Shown here one piece after another: positions 23,310-30,141 of a DNA stretch of 30,141 nucleotides. The stretch's first letter is position 1; each line of letters begins with the position of its first letter. Below the pieces are notes generated by a model. It was not told where the DNA came from. It did not search any database and saw only the letters and a list, made by a program, of their open reading frames with translations. The position numbers and the translations under genes are program-made. The stretch comes from a virus. The stretch is taken from IMG/VR virus record IMGVR_UViG_3300046028_007200, positions 1-30,141 of that record; one strand, 5' to 3'.

Positions 23310-23804
23310 ATGAAAAATTTTTCAATAAAACAAGGAAATCATCATAGTAATTTTTATTTTGATTTCACAATAAAAAAAGAAATTGATTTTACAGTAATTT
23401 TTAAAGAAAATTGTTTATATCCTATCGATAAAAATAATGAAAATTCATACGATATAAATAAATTATTTGGATTATCAGATGATTATACTCACATGAAAAA
23501 TTCATTAAGAATAGGGTGGATATGTGAAAATAATAAGAATATAAATTTATATAGTTTCATACATAATAATTATATATTTAATAGTGAATTACTTTGTACC
23601 ATTAATCCAGAAGAAGAAGTAAAAATAAAATTAATAATATATAATAATGAATATGGTATATTATTATATTATAAAGATAAAATAATATATAAAAAATATA
23701 AAAGAAGTAGTAAATGGTACATACCTTTTAGATATATATTAAAACCATATTTTGGTGGTAATTTAGTTTCACCAAAAAATTTAGATATTTTAATTGATTA
23801 TTAA
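23310..23804 (+). CDS. Hypothetical 164-aa protein
   Basis: A soluble, tyrosine- and asparagine-rich protein, MKNFSIKQGNHHSNFYFDFT with alternating strands (VKIKLIIYNNEYGILLYYKD), suggesting a beta-sandwich or beta-barrel. It has no motif for a catalytic function. It starts divergently from the 139-aa minus-strand gene with a 54-nt gap of A/T only. Not recognised. Confidence 0.6.
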   Translation: MKNFSIKQGNHHSNFYFDFTIKKEIDFTVIFKENCLYPIDKNNENSYDINKLFGLSDDYTHMKNSLRIGWICENNKNINLYSFIHNNYIFNSELLCTINPEEEVKIKLIIYNNEYGILLYYKDKIIYKKYKRSSKWYIPFRYILKPYFGGNLVSPKNLDILIDY

Positions 23805-23852
23805 AATAATAATTATTATATTTAAACCATATAACCTTAAAAGATAAAACCC

Positions 23853-24293
23853 ATGTTAAAAAATATAAAAATATACATATATAATTACCTATTAAAACAA
23901 GTAAACAAGAATGAAAATGATATAAAAAATTCTATATTAAAAAAATATGGTGAATTCTTATATAATGAATTAGAAACTATACCTGGAAAACAATGTAATA
24001 ATTGTAATGGTGAAAAAGAAACGTGGAACAAAAATGATTTTGGACAATATATTTTCGGAACATGTAGAACTTGTGGTGGTACAAATTATATTGTAGAACC
24101 AATATATAATGTTATAGCAGTATATAAATTAAAAGATAATGAATTTAGATTTATAAATAAAACATATAATAATATAGAACATATGAAAGACACTATTACA
24201 GGTAAAATGTATAGGAAAACAAATATTAAAATAAAAGAAACATTTTTTAATAAAATTAAAACAAATATTATTTATTTTTTACTATCTTTGTAA
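23853..24293 (+). CDS. DnaJ-like zinc-ribbon protein
   Basis: A 146-residue protein with two Cys motifs: CNNCNG (about residues 46-51) and CRTCGG (about 71-76). These are the CxxCxG repeats that bind zinc in DnaJ-type fingers. A basic helix precedes them (LKNIKIYIYNYLLKQVNKNE), and NYIVEPIYNVIAVYKLKDNE follows. It is probably a small nucleic acid- or protein-binding factor. The last codons overlap a putative promoter element (TATCTTTG) for the next gene. Confidence 0.65.
   Translation: MLKNIKIYIYNYLLKQVNKNENDIKNSILKKYGEFLYNELETIPGKQCNNCNGEKETWNKNDFGQYIFGTCRTCGGTNYIVEPIYNVIAVYKLKDNEFRFINKTYNNIEHMKDTITGKMYRKTNIKIKETFFNKIKTNIIYFLLSL
24283..24290 (+). promoter_or_regulatory. Putative Bacteroidota -7 element (TATCTTTG)
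   Basis: A match to TAnnTTTG at the end of the zinc-ribbon gene, 37 nt before the ATG at 24328. No clear -33 TTG was found. Confidence 0.35.
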
Positions 24294-24327
24294 TTGAATT
24301 TAATAATAAAAGATATAAAATAGAATA

Positions 24328-24645
24328 ATGAACGTTATATGTATAAATAATAAGAATAAGCCAAATGAAATACCAAATTCAAATTGGTTAATTGAAAAAC
24401 AAAAATATACTGTTGTTAAATTATTAAGAAATAAATTAACAAAAGAATATTATTATAAACTTGAAGAAGTTTCGCCACCGTCACCTTACGGTGGCTATAA
24501 AATAACTAGATTTGCAATTCCAATGGAAGAATTAGAGAAATTTTGCGAAATGTTTAATCTTGACATTGAAAAAATAAAAGAAGATAATGAAGAATTATTT
24601 GAAATATTAAAAAAAGAAAGAATTTTAGAAGAAGAATTAATATAA
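24328..24645 (+). CDS. Small SH3-like hypothetical protein
   Basis: A 105-residue protein. The first 70 residues alternate short strands (MNVICINNKNKPNEIPNSNW, YTVVKLLR, YYYKLEEV, YGGYKITRFAIP) typical of small SH3-like barrels found in many Bacteroidota phages. The C-terminal 35 residues are an acidic helix (EELEKFCEMFN...EELFEILKKE). The function is unknown. A GC-rich perfect hairpin (24474-24495) lies in the coding sequence at SPPSPYGG. Confidence 0.6.
   Translation: MNVICINNKNKPNEIPNSNWLIEKQKYTVVKLLRNKLTKEYYYKLEEVSPPSPYGGYKITRFAIPMEELEKFCEMFNLDIEKIKEDNEELFEILKKERILEEELI
24474..24495 (+). repeat. GC-rich 8-bp hairpin inside coding sequence
   Basis: GCCACCGT and ACGGTGGC flank the loop CACCTT. 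Six of the eight pairs are G-C, unlike the surrounding A/T-rich sequence. Confidence 0.6.
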
Positions 24646-24648
24646 TTT

Positions 24649-24679
24649 TTGTTTTGTAAATAAAATTATATTACATTTG
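24649..24679 (+). promoter_or_regulatory. Bacteroidota-type promoter of the nucleotide-metabolism operon
   Basis: TTG (24649-24651), a 20-nt spacer and TACATTTG (24672-24679), a full match to TTG-N17/23-TAnnTTTG, about 20 nt before the ATG at 24700. Confidence 0.7.
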
Positions 24680-24699
24680 TAACTGAAAATAATATATTA

Positions 24700-25581
24700 A
24701 TGGAAAATAAAGAAAATTTAGACTTTACGAAAGGATTACGTTTTAATGAAGGTAAAATTAGGTATGAATTAATACCTGAGAACGCATTAAAAGAATGGGC
24801 TAAGGTGTTAACCTATGGTGCTAATAAATATACTATAAAGGATAGTAAAACAGGTGTTATATTGAATGATGGTGCAAACAATTGGAGAAAAGGTTTACCT
24901 TGGAAAGATGTTTTAAGTTCATTGAAAAGACATATTCAAGATTTTGAAATCGGTATTGATAATGATGATGAATCCCAATTAAAACATCTAGGTCATGCAA
25001 TGTGTAATATCGGTTTTCTTTTAGAATATTATAAGATATACCCAGAAGGTGATAACAGAAATCATAATTATTTAAATAAAAAGAAAGTTGGTTTAGATAT
25101 TGATGGGGTATTAGCTGATTTTTCAGGTAGATTTATTGAAGAAGCCAAAAAACATAATGTTTATTCAAAAGATTATACATTTACACAATCACATTGGGAA
25201 TTTCCTTATGAATGGGGTAGTATTTGGAATAAAATTAAAGATAATGAAGAGTTTTGGCTATCAATAAAACCATTAGTACCTTCAAATGAACTACCTTTTG
25301 AACCAGAATGTTATGTAACAGCTAGGAATATACCAACAGAATGGACTGAAAAATGGTTATCTTTAAATGGTTTTCCTTGTAAACCAGTATATTCAACAAA
25401 TTACGGTAGTAAAGTAAAAAAGATTAAAGAACTAAAACTTGACATCTTTGTAGATGATTGTTGGGATAATTTTAAAGAATTAAATCAAAATGGTATTTGT
25501 TGTTACTTATTTGAAGCTGAATATAATAAAAAATATGATGTAGGGTACAAAAGAATTAAAAATTTAAACGAATTACTATAA
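24700..25581 (+). CDS. Fused dATP/dGTP diphosphohydrolase and HAD 5'-nucleotidase
   Basis: A 293-residue two-domain protein. Residues 1-115 match the dATP/dGTP diphosphohydrolase N-terminal family (formerly DUF5664, which includes cyanophage S-2L MazZ). The features are GLRFNEGKIRYELIPENALK, YGANKY (39-44), NNWRKGLPW (60-68), H78 with EIGIDND, and HLGHAMCNIGFLLEYY (96-111). Residues 128-293 form a HAD 5'(3')-deoxyribonucleotidase: DIDGV with D133 and D135 (motif I), VTAR with T207 (motif II), basic K238/K240 region (motif III) and VDD with D252 and D253 (motif IV). All core residues are intact. Together the domains could take dNTP to dNMP and then to nucleoside. It is first in a plus-strand operon with its own promoter and overlaps the next gene by 1 nt (TAATG). 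The Z-genome enzyme PurZ is not in this window, so 2-aminoadenine chemistry is not claimed. Confidence 0.8.
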   Translation: MENKENLDFTKGLRFNEGKIRYELIPENALKEWAKVLTYGANKYTIKDSKTGVILNDGANNWRKGLPWKDVLSSLKRHIQDFEIGIDNDDESQLKHLGHAMCNIGFLLEYYKIYPEGDNRNHNYLNKKKVGLDIDGVLADFSGRFIEEAKKHNVYSKDYTFTQSHWEFPYEWGSIWNKIKDNEEFWLSIKPLVPSNELPFEPECYVTARNIPTEWTEKWLSLNGFPCKPVYSTNYGSKVKKIKELKLDIFVDDCWDNFKELNQNGICCYLFEAEYNKKYDVGYKRIKNLNELL

Positions 25582-25895
25582 TGAATATTATATATAAACC
25601 AGGATTAATTGCATTTATTTGTAATGATATTACAGATTTTAACGGAATGAATAATAATGAATATTATCCAATTACAAAAGAATCTGATTTAATCTGTAAA
25701 AGATTTAAAGATGTAATTAAAGATGTTTTTTATATTGGTGATGATAGTTTATATAATATTACTAAACAATATTGTATTGAAAAAAATAGTTATTATAAAT
25801 CTGAATTCACATTAGAAGAACAAATAGAAATTATTGAAAAACAAATGCAAGATTTAAAGAAAATTAAAAAAGAATTAAAACAAAAATTAAAATAA
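25581..25895 (+). CDS. Hypothetical 104-aa protein
   Basis: A soluble protein with a beta-type first half (MNIIYKPGLIAFICNDITDF, then EYYPITKESDL) and a lysine/glutamate-rich C-terminal coiled-coil (EEQIEIIEKQMQDLKKIKKE). It is coupled to the fused nucleotide enzyme by a one-base stop/start overlap and lies 2 nt before the MazG-like gene, so it may assist these enzymes. No family is recognised. Confidence 0.6.
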   Translation: MNIIYKPGLIAFICNDITDFNGMNNNEYYPITKESDLICKRFKDVIKDVFYIGDDSLYNITKQYCIEKNSYYKSEFTLEEQIEIIEKQMQDLKKIKKELKQKLK

Positions 25896-25897
25896 AT

Positions 25898-26518
25898 ATG
25901 TTAGAAGTAGAAAAAATATTATTAGAAAAGGTAAGAGAATTTCAATTATCATTTAATCACCATATTGGTAATGGTATCAATTTCCCATCTGAAAAAAATT
26001 GTAATTTAAGATTAGACCTTATTAATGAAGAAGAAGGTGAATACATTAAAGGTGTTAAAGAAGAAAATAAATTAGAAATCGTTGATGGTCTATGCGATTT
26101 AGCATACGTTATTGCAGGTGCTTATTTAACTTTTGGAATTAAACCAAAAACTAGTAAAGACCACTTCGTTAGCGATGAATTATATATCGAATCTTGTAAA
26201 AATAAAGATTTTATTGGCGTTCAAAGATATTTAGATTATAAATCAAAACAATTAAAGAACTACATAAAGAAACATCAATTTAAATCGTTTTTAAGTGCGT
26301 TCTACGAGACCCATAGAAGTAATATGTCCAAAGCATGCTCTTCACTAGAAACTGCTCATAAAACTATGGCACAAGATAAATATAAAGATATTCCTGTTGA
26401 ATTTATTCAAAGAGATGGTTTGTATTTTATACATAAAAAAGAAAATAGTAAAACAATTAAATCAATTGATTATTCAGAAGCTAATTTTACACCATATATA
26501 AATGATATTACAGTATGA
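25898..26518 (+). CDS. MazG/PRA-PH-like nucleotide pyrophosphohydrolase
   Basis: A 206-residue all-alpha protein. The first 85 residues carry the MazG-superfamily metal-binding pattern, EEEGEYIKG (EExxE) followed by EIVDGLCDLAYVIAGAYLTFG (ExxD). The remaining 120 residues (from about KPKTSKDH) include a second helical part with NMSKACSSLETAHKTM, seen in phage MazG-like and phosphoribosyl-ATP pyrophosphohydrolase-like proteins. It would hydrolyse NTP or dNTP to NMP and pyrophosphate. It is in operon with the fused dNTP diphosphohydrolase/nucleotidase, so the two probably act on the same pool. Confidence 0.75.
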   Translation: MLEVEKILLEKVREFQLSFNHHIGNGINFPSEKNCNLRLDLINEEEGEYIKGVKEENKLEIVDGLCDLAYVIAGAYLTFGIKPKTSKDHFVSDELYIESCKNKDFIGVQRYLDYKSKQLKNYIKKHQFKSFLSAFYETHRSNMSKACSSLETAHKTMAQDKYKDIPVEFIQRDGLYFIHKKENSKTIKSIDYSEANFTPYINDITV

Positions 26519-26745
26519 AAATAAATATCACATTCGATTTAGATAATATAGAAAGTGATGATAATATAAATTATAAAATATATTCTCAATCAATGGAAAT
26601 GTATTGCGTTCTATTTGATATGTTAGAACATCTTAGATATAAAATAAAATATTCAGATAATGAAGATGAAATAAAATATGCAGAAGAAACTAGAACAGTA
26701 CTACTTGAAAAAATAAATGAAAATAATATAAAAAACTTTTATTAA
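26515..26745 (+). CDS. Hypothetical 76-aa protein
   Basis: A small acidic protein: MKINITFDLDNIESDDNINY, followed by a helix with MEMYCVLFDMLEHLRYKIKY and another with EIKYAEETRTVLLEKINE. It overlaps the MazG-like gene in an ATGA arrangement and closes the operon. Helix pairs of this kind are widespread in phages; no function is recognised. Confidence 0.6.
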   Translation: MKINITFDLDNIESDDNINYKIYSQSMEMYCVLFDMLEHLRYKIKYSDNEDEIKYAEETRTVLLEKINENNIKNFY

Positions 26746-26771
26746 TATTAGGTTTTTAAAATAAAAAACAC

Positions 26772-26779
26772 TATAATTG
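26772..26779 (+). promoter_or_regulatory. Putative -7 element of the Hc1 gene (TATAATTG)
   Basis: Same octamer as in promoter cassette 1 on the other strand, 30 nt before the ATG at 26809. Its match to TAnnTTTG is partial and there is no clear -33. Confidence 0.3.
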
Positions 26780-26808
26780 TATTATAATAATTTAAACAAA
26801 TAATAAAA

Positions 26809-26997
26809 ATGGAAGATTTAATTAAATCAATGATTGAAAAACACGAAACAGCAGTTTCTGAAATGAGTAAATTCAACGAAAAAGGAGTTATGGCTTCTGG
26901 TTCAAGAGCCAGAAAAGCACTTGGTGAAATTGGTAAAATTACAAAAGAATTGAGAAAAGCAATTCAAGATGTAAAAAATACTAAAAAAACTGCTTAA
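26809..26997 (+). CDS. Hc1-family histone H1-like DNA-binding protein
   Basis: A 62-residue basic, helical protein whose sequence matches the Hc1/bacterial histone H1-like family common in Bacteroidota. It has a first helix (EDLIKSMIEKHETAVSEMSK), the F-x-x-K-G turn (FNEKGVMASGSRARKALGEI) with the family signature RARKAL, then a second helix ending in a lysine-rich tail (KNTKKTA). Such proteins bind DNA non-specifically and compact nucleoids. In a phage it could package or coat phage DNA, or perturb the host nucleoid. It stands alone between the nucleotide operon and a strong bidirectional terminator. Family confidence is high; the role in the phage is inference. Confidence 0.85.
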   Translation: MEDLIKSMIEKHETAVSEMSKFNEKGVMASGSRARKALGEIGKITKELRKAIQDVKNTKKTA

Positions 26998-27030
26998 CAT
27001 ATTTTAGTGATTTTTTCTATTAAATAAGTT

Positions 27031-27066
27031 AAAAACTACCTATTATTAATTTAATAGGTAGTTTTT
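27031..27066. terminator. Strong bidirectional terminator
   Basis: A perfect 15-bp stem (AAAAACTACCTATTA at 27031-27045 with 27052-27066), loop TTAATT, with A-runs and T-runs at both ends. It separates the plus-strand Hc1 gene from the minus-strand 89-aa gene. Confidence 0.85.
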
Positions 27067-27074
27067 CTTTATTA

Positions 27075-27344
27075 TTACCTATTAACTCTCATTACTTTAT
27101 TTAAAGGTATATTATATCCATTTGGGTCAATTATAGCTTCATAATCTAATGTTTCTTCATTTTCAATATATTCAATTTCCAACCAATCACTTGTTTTTGG
27201 GTTGTCACTACCAAAGGCATCACGAACCTTTGCACTATCACCATCATCTGATAACATAACTTCATAACCACCAGAATTTGATTTAGTATAAAATCCATGT
27301 GCAATAAAATCTTCTTGATTTTCCTTAATAATCTTTTTAACCAA
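27075..27344 (-). CDS. Hypothetical protein with a frame break at its N-terminus
   Basis: The downstream frame reads VKKIIKENQEDFIAHGFYTK and continues to an acidic alpha/beta protein ending NKVMRVNR. It has no in-frame ATG; TTG at 27344 is the only conventional start. Upstream the frame stays open and reads ITLNELRTLVKKII, an N-terminal helix of the kind seen in many T4-like phage virion and core proteins. An ATG at 27387 (MQNKK) lies in another frame, and a run of 11 A (minus strand; 27378-27368) separates it. With 10 A the reading would be MQNKKKITLNELRTLVKK and so on. The gene may therefore use slippage at the A-run, or the run may be miscounted. The function is unknown. Confidence 0.6.
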   Translation of the reverse strand: MVKKIIKENQEDFIAHGFYTKSNSGGYEVMLSDDGDSAKVRDAFGSDNPKTSDWLEIEYIENEETLDYEAIIDPNGYNIPLNKVMRVNR

Positions 27345-27467
27345 AGTTCTTAACTCATTTAAGGTTATTTTTTTTTTTGTTTTGCATTTTTTAATTTATT
27401 TTTAATTTTTATTAGTTTTATTATTAAATAGTATTTTTTTTTTAGTTATATAAATTAATTTTTCTTT

Positions 27468-27614
27468 TTAACAACCTACATTATTATAGGTATTTATATT
27501 ACCACCACTATTTGAATAATGTACATTAATATATTTTTCATATATTAATATATTATATTCTTCTTTTGTTATTTGATTTAATAATAATAATCTATCAAGT
27601 ATTTCTTTTTTCAT
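27468..27614 (-). CDS. Hypothetical 48-aa protein
   Basis: From the ATG at 27614 the frame reads MKKEILDRLLLLNQITKEEY followed by NILIYEKYINVHYSNSGGN and a polar tail ending in Cys. It has an N-terminal amphipathic helix and a helix-turn-like ITKEEYNIL segment. No homology is recalled. Clean helix periodicity makes it plausible, but it is short. Confidence 0.4.
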   Translation of the reverse strand: MKKEILDRLLLLNQITKEEYNILIYEKYINVHYSNSGGNINTYNNVGC

Positions 27615-27685
27615 TGATGTTAGTTTTAAAATTACAAAAACTATACAATAGTTTCAATTTTATTTTTTAAAGTTTCTATAATAGA

Positions 27686-27745
27686 TTATTGTAAATCAAT
27701 TTGATTTTTAAGTTCCATAAACCTTGTTTTTTCTGTGATTTCCAT
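27686..27745 (-). CDS. Possible 19-aa peptide
   Basis: The frame MEITEKTRFMELKNQIDLQ starts at the ATG 27745, 4 nt after the LamG gene stop. It reads like a real helix, but at 19 residues chance cannot be excluded. Confidence 0.2.
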   Translation of the reverse strand: MEITEKTRFMELKNQIDLQ

Positions 27746-27749
27746 TTTG

Positions 27750-28529
27750 TTAAAATCTTGATTTTGTAGCATTATAGTTTTGAATAATTTCAATTTGTGT
27801 TAATTCTCTATTATATACAAATACACTACCAACTTTTATATTAGAGTAATATCCACATAGTACACCGCCAAAGTATAATTTAGTAGTTGTAAAATTAATT
27901 GGTTTATTTTGTAATCCATTTGAATCTGCAACTCCATCTCTATATACTAATACTTTATTATTAGAATATACAACACACCAATGATGCCATGTATTAAAAT
28001 CTTTAATAAAAGAAGTATCATAGTCACCTGGTGAACTTTGCCATGTAGTAAATCGAACATAGTTACTAGAAGGTCTATAATACAAACCAATTGCTTGTAG
28101 TGGACTACCACAAGTTCCATAAAACAATGATACAACGTCCCCATTTTGATTACTTAAATGGTTACACCAAAAAGATATAGTTATTGGTGCATTTCCACTT
28201 ATATTCAAATCGGGAGAAACTACATAATCATTTGAACCATCAAACACGATACTACCCCCATTTCCATTATTAAATACAGGTCCATTATTTAACGTACTAT
28301 TGTTATTTTTTCCACTAATATCAACCCATATATTACTGTTATAAGGAGGTAGGTATGAACCTGAATTATTAGCATCTAAATGTAATACAAGACCATCTCT
28401 AACTATTGTATTAGATATAAAATCATTGCCTTGTATTCCAGTGGTTAATCCATTTAGTAATCCGTTATTATCTACTTCATATATACCTTGTCCTAAACCT
28501 GTATATATACCTTGCGATAAACCAGACAT
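27750..28529 (-). CDS. LamG-like phage appendage protein
   Basis: A 259-residue protein with a short glycine-rich N-terminal segment (MSGLSQGIYTGLGQGIYEVD), then a LamG/concanavalin A-like jellyroll: DGLVLHLDANNSGSYLPPYN, WVDISGKNNNSTLNNGPVF, IVFDGSNDYVV, a SFWCN strand, WHHWCVVY and NIKVGSVFVYNRELTQIEI. This is the typical phage LamG-like module used for binding glycans or as decoration. It follows the 149-aa beta-rich gene by 2 nt, so the two are probably parts of one appendage. It is a remote paralogue of the protein at 18158-19465, with a different N-terminal region. Confidence 0.75.
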   Translation of the reverse strand: MSGLSQGIYTGLGQGIYEVDNNGLLNGLTTGIQGNDFISNTIVRDGLVLHLDANNSGSYLPPYNSNIWVDISGKNNNSTLNNGPVFNNGNGGSIVFDGSNDYVVSPDLNISGNAPITISFWCNHLSNQNGDVVSLFYGTCGSPLQAIGLYYRPSSNYVRFTTWQSSPGDYDTSFIKDFNTWHHWCVVYSNNKVLVYRDGVADSNGLQNKPINFTTTKLYFGGVLCGYYSNIKVGSVFVYNRELTQIEIIQNYNATKSRF

Positions 28530-28531
28530 AT

Positions 28532-28981
28532 TTATTGATAGTCCGCACCTGAGGCGTTAACCCACGCAGTTTGAGAAGCTGACAAATTAGTCAATGTAGT
28601 AGCTTTCAAAACATCGTTTGCGAGTAATGGTATATATTGTCTACCTGTATTATCAATAGGTAAACCAGGTAAATTAGTTCCATTCAAGAAATCAATTGGA
28701 AAACGTGCTGCATTAGTGTTTCCCGAAGATAAAGGTATATTTACCATACCAATAGGAATAACTGTTGTTCCTCTATATATATATAGAAATATATTAACAG
28801 TAACTGTATCCGTAGTTGTAGCTATTAGTGAAATAATTCGACCACCTTTAGTGCCAGCAGTATATATATTAACACCATTAGTATTACTTCCTTGTGTTCC
28901 TATTGTTGTTCCTGTTAGTATTCCTACACCTGCATTTATTACATTTGCAAGTAAAGGTATTTGTCCGTTTGTAAGTGCCAT
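28532..28981 (-). CDS. Beta-rich virion appendage protein (149 aa)
   Basis: A threonine-, glycine- and asparagine-rich protein with a recurring strand pattern: NGVNIYTAGTKGGRIISLIA, DTVTVNIFLYIYRG, IPIGMVNIPLSSGNTNAA, ending in DVLKATTLTNLSASQTAWVNASG. This is typical of small phage adhesin or decoration domains with a beta-sandwich fold. It starts MALTNGQIPLLANVINAGVG, with no signal peptide. It is flanked by the LamG protein and the 70-aa protein in one minus-strand run leading from the tail fibre. Family not named. Confidence 0.65.
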   Translation of the reverse strand: MALTNGQIPLLANVINAGVGILTGTTIGTQGSNTNGVNIYTAGTKGGRIISLIATTTDTVTVNIFLYIYRGTTVIPIGMVNIPLSSGNTNAARFPIDFLNGTNLPGLPIDNTGRQYIPLLANDVLKATTLTNLSASQTAWVNASGADYQ

Positions 28982-28986
28982 CGTTT

Positions 28987-29199
28987 TTAGTTAATAGAGT
29001 CTATGTATATGATTTTAGAAATAAAGTTATCAAAACTTGAGATTTGTATCAGCAAATTTTTTGACCAAGCTGTTTGATAAATTTCATTTTCGTTTATTTC
29101 TGATTTAATGAAAAATAAAACATTATCTAATGCTATTCCATTCGCCCATTCATCTAATAATTCTGAAAAATTAGATGTTGTTAATTTAATTTTTGTCAT
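28987..29199 (-). CDS. Hypothetical 70-aa protein next to tail fibre
   Basis: MTKIKLTTSNFSELLDEWAN opens a small alpha/beta protein ending in NFISKIIYIDSIN. The opening MTKIK is shared with the 1321-aa tail gene, a minor similarity. It lies 3 nt downstream of the tail fibre stop and 5 nt upstream of the next gene, so it is part of this tail transcript. A small tail fibre-associated or assembly factor is possible. Confidence 0.55.
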   Translation of the reverse strand: MTKIKLTTSNFSELLDEWANGIALDNVLFFIKSEINENEIYQTAWSKNLLIQISSFDNFISKIIYIDSIN

Positions 29200-29202
29200 A
29201 AT

Positions 29203-30141
29203 TTAATATTTATAAGTTGATTTGAATGAATATGCTAATAAATAATCTACATCACTTATTATTACACTATCTATGTAATTTTTAAGCGTTATAGGTAAAT
29301 TTAACTTAGAATCAGTACCATCACCTTGATACATAATAATATGGGGAGCTGAACCAGTTAATCCTACAACTGCATAATACTTAATTGCTATTCTTGATGT
29401 TTCACTACTTAATGTTGCGACATCTCTTGAAGATGTAATAATGTATTCTGCATTTAATCCTAAAATAACTTGAGATGGACCTAAATCTACTAATTTAACT
29501 ATATCAACACCTAATGATGTAGTCTCCCAAACCTCAGCTCTAATTTGTATATCACTTGTACCACTTTCTTTACCTGCATGAAAATGTGTACTATATTCAC
29601 CATCAGGAATAAATTTACTATTAGGATAATTTGGGTCAGTAATATAAGTTAATAATAATTGATTATTTACGACATCGATAAAACTAATAGATGATAATAA
29701 TAATTGTGGTGATATACTAGCTTTATAGTATGTTAAAACATCTGAACTACCGCTAATAAGATAATATGTTAATCTAGTAAATTGTGGTAATGGTTGCCAT
29801 GAAGGTGAAGTTGCACCAGAACCCGTACCTATTGATGATAAAAATAATTGATTACTAGTTTGATTACCACTTAATTTAGTTAATGTATTTGTACTACTAG
29901 CATATAAAATATCACCAACAGTATAACTAGTTTGATTTGTACCACCATATATTTCATTTATTGGTGTACCACTCCAAGAGCCTGTGGTTATTCCACCAAC
30001 AGTATTTATAGAAGTTTGACCTGTATATGTTGATGCAATATCAATTGTACTACCTGATACCGTTATTCTGTTTGTTGTGCCGCTATATGTAGTTAAACCA
30101 CTATAATTTGCTAATGTTGATGGTGTTACAAAGACACTAGT
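29203..30141 (-). CDS. Tail fibre protein, C-terminal part (5' end outside window)
   Basis: A 312-residue fragment open to the window edge. Its N-terminal half shows the short beta-repeat typical of phage fibres (SGLTTYSGTTNRITVSG, then TGSWSGTPINEIYGGTNQTS, then YTVGDILYASSTNTLTKLSG). The C-terminal half (from about SWQPLPQF) is a beta-domain with many aromatic and serine/threonine residues, ending LLAYSFKSTYKY. It probably forms part of the receptor-binding or distal fibre. The stop codon is at 29203-29205 and the start is beyond 30141, so length and N-terminal attachment are unknown. Confidence 0.8.
   Translation of the reverse strand, partial: TSVFVTPSTLANYSGLTTYSGTTNRITVSGSTIDIASTYTGQTSINTVGGITTGSWSGTPINEIYGGTNQTSYTVGDILYASSTNTLTKLSGNQTSNQLFLSSIGTGSGATSPSWQPLPQFTRLTYYLISGSSDVLTYYKASISPQLLLSSISFIDVVNNQLLLTYITDPNYPNSKFIPDGEYSTHFHAGKESGTSDIQIRAEVWETTSLGVDIVKLVDLGPSQVILGLNAEYIITSSRDVATLSSETSRIAIKYYAVVGLTGSAPHIIMYQGDGTDSKLNLPITLKNYIDSVIISDVDYLLAYSFKSTYKY

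Noticed and set aside
24700-25050. Evidence for a Z-genome (2-aminoadenine) phage
   Set aside because: A MazZ-family domain alone is not enough; its family is widespread in phages with normal DNA, and no purZ or datZ is seen here.
27615-27749. Promoter in the gap downstream of the LamG gene
   Set aside because: Minus-strand TATAGTTTTTG is one base too long for TAnnTTTG and there is no -33.

Overview
This window looks like part of the genome of a tailed, T4-type myovirus infecting a Bacteroidota host. The T4-type assignment rests on a set of recognisable proteins: a T4 RNase H/FEN-type 5' nuclease, a UvsX-type recombinase, a single-stranded DNA-binding protein the length of gp32, a gp55-like sigma factor and PhoH, next to tail and baseplate genes. 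The host inference rests on promoter-like TTG-N19/20-TAnnTTTG sequences, the lack of Shine-Dalgarno sites, a Bacteroidota-type Hc1 histone-like protein and a bacterial-style SSB tail (DDDMPF). The DNA is very A/T-rich throughout and genes are tightly packed, with many 1-10 nt overlaps.

Layout. (1) About 0-7.1 kb, minus strand: replication, recombination and transcription genes (unknown protein, 5' nuclease, small membrane and zinc proteins, a freestanding homing-type endonuclease, UvsX, SSB, late sigma factor), separated by hairpin terminators. (2) 7.3-11.0 kb, minus strand: two glycosyltransferases, a HAD-fold protein that has lost its catalytic residues, PhoH and two small proteins. (3) 11.1-20.7 kb: mostly minus-strand tail genes (a 1321-residue baseplate/fibre protein with a P2 gpI-like core, a LamG-like protein, an acidic protein, a spanin-like membrane protein). 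Two plus-strand genes interrupt this block: a 452-aa possible virion protein and a winged-helix protein with no ATG. (4) 20.8-27.0 kb, plus strand: a third glycosyltransferase, small unknown proteins, a fused dNTP diphosphohydrolase/5'-nucleotidase, a MazG-like pyrophosphohydrolase and the Hc1 protein. (5) 27.1-30.1 kb, minus strand: a small gene with a poly-A frame break, a second LamG-like protein, a beta-rich appendage protein and the C-terminal part of a tail fibre that runs off the window.

How the parts fit: UvsX, SSB and the 5' nuclease form the recombination-dependent replication core. The sigma factor would switch on late tail genes, and an exact 12-mer ATTATAAATAGT containing the T4 late consensus TATAAATA lies upstream of two plus-strand genes. 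The sigma gene and the first gene of the window share a near-identical promoter cassette. The nucleotide enzymes would adjust dNTP pools. The glycosyltransferases may modify virion, DNA or host surface; the target is not visible here. No tRNA, rRNA, CRISPR array or insertion sequence was seen, and no gene-free stretch exceeds about 200 bases.
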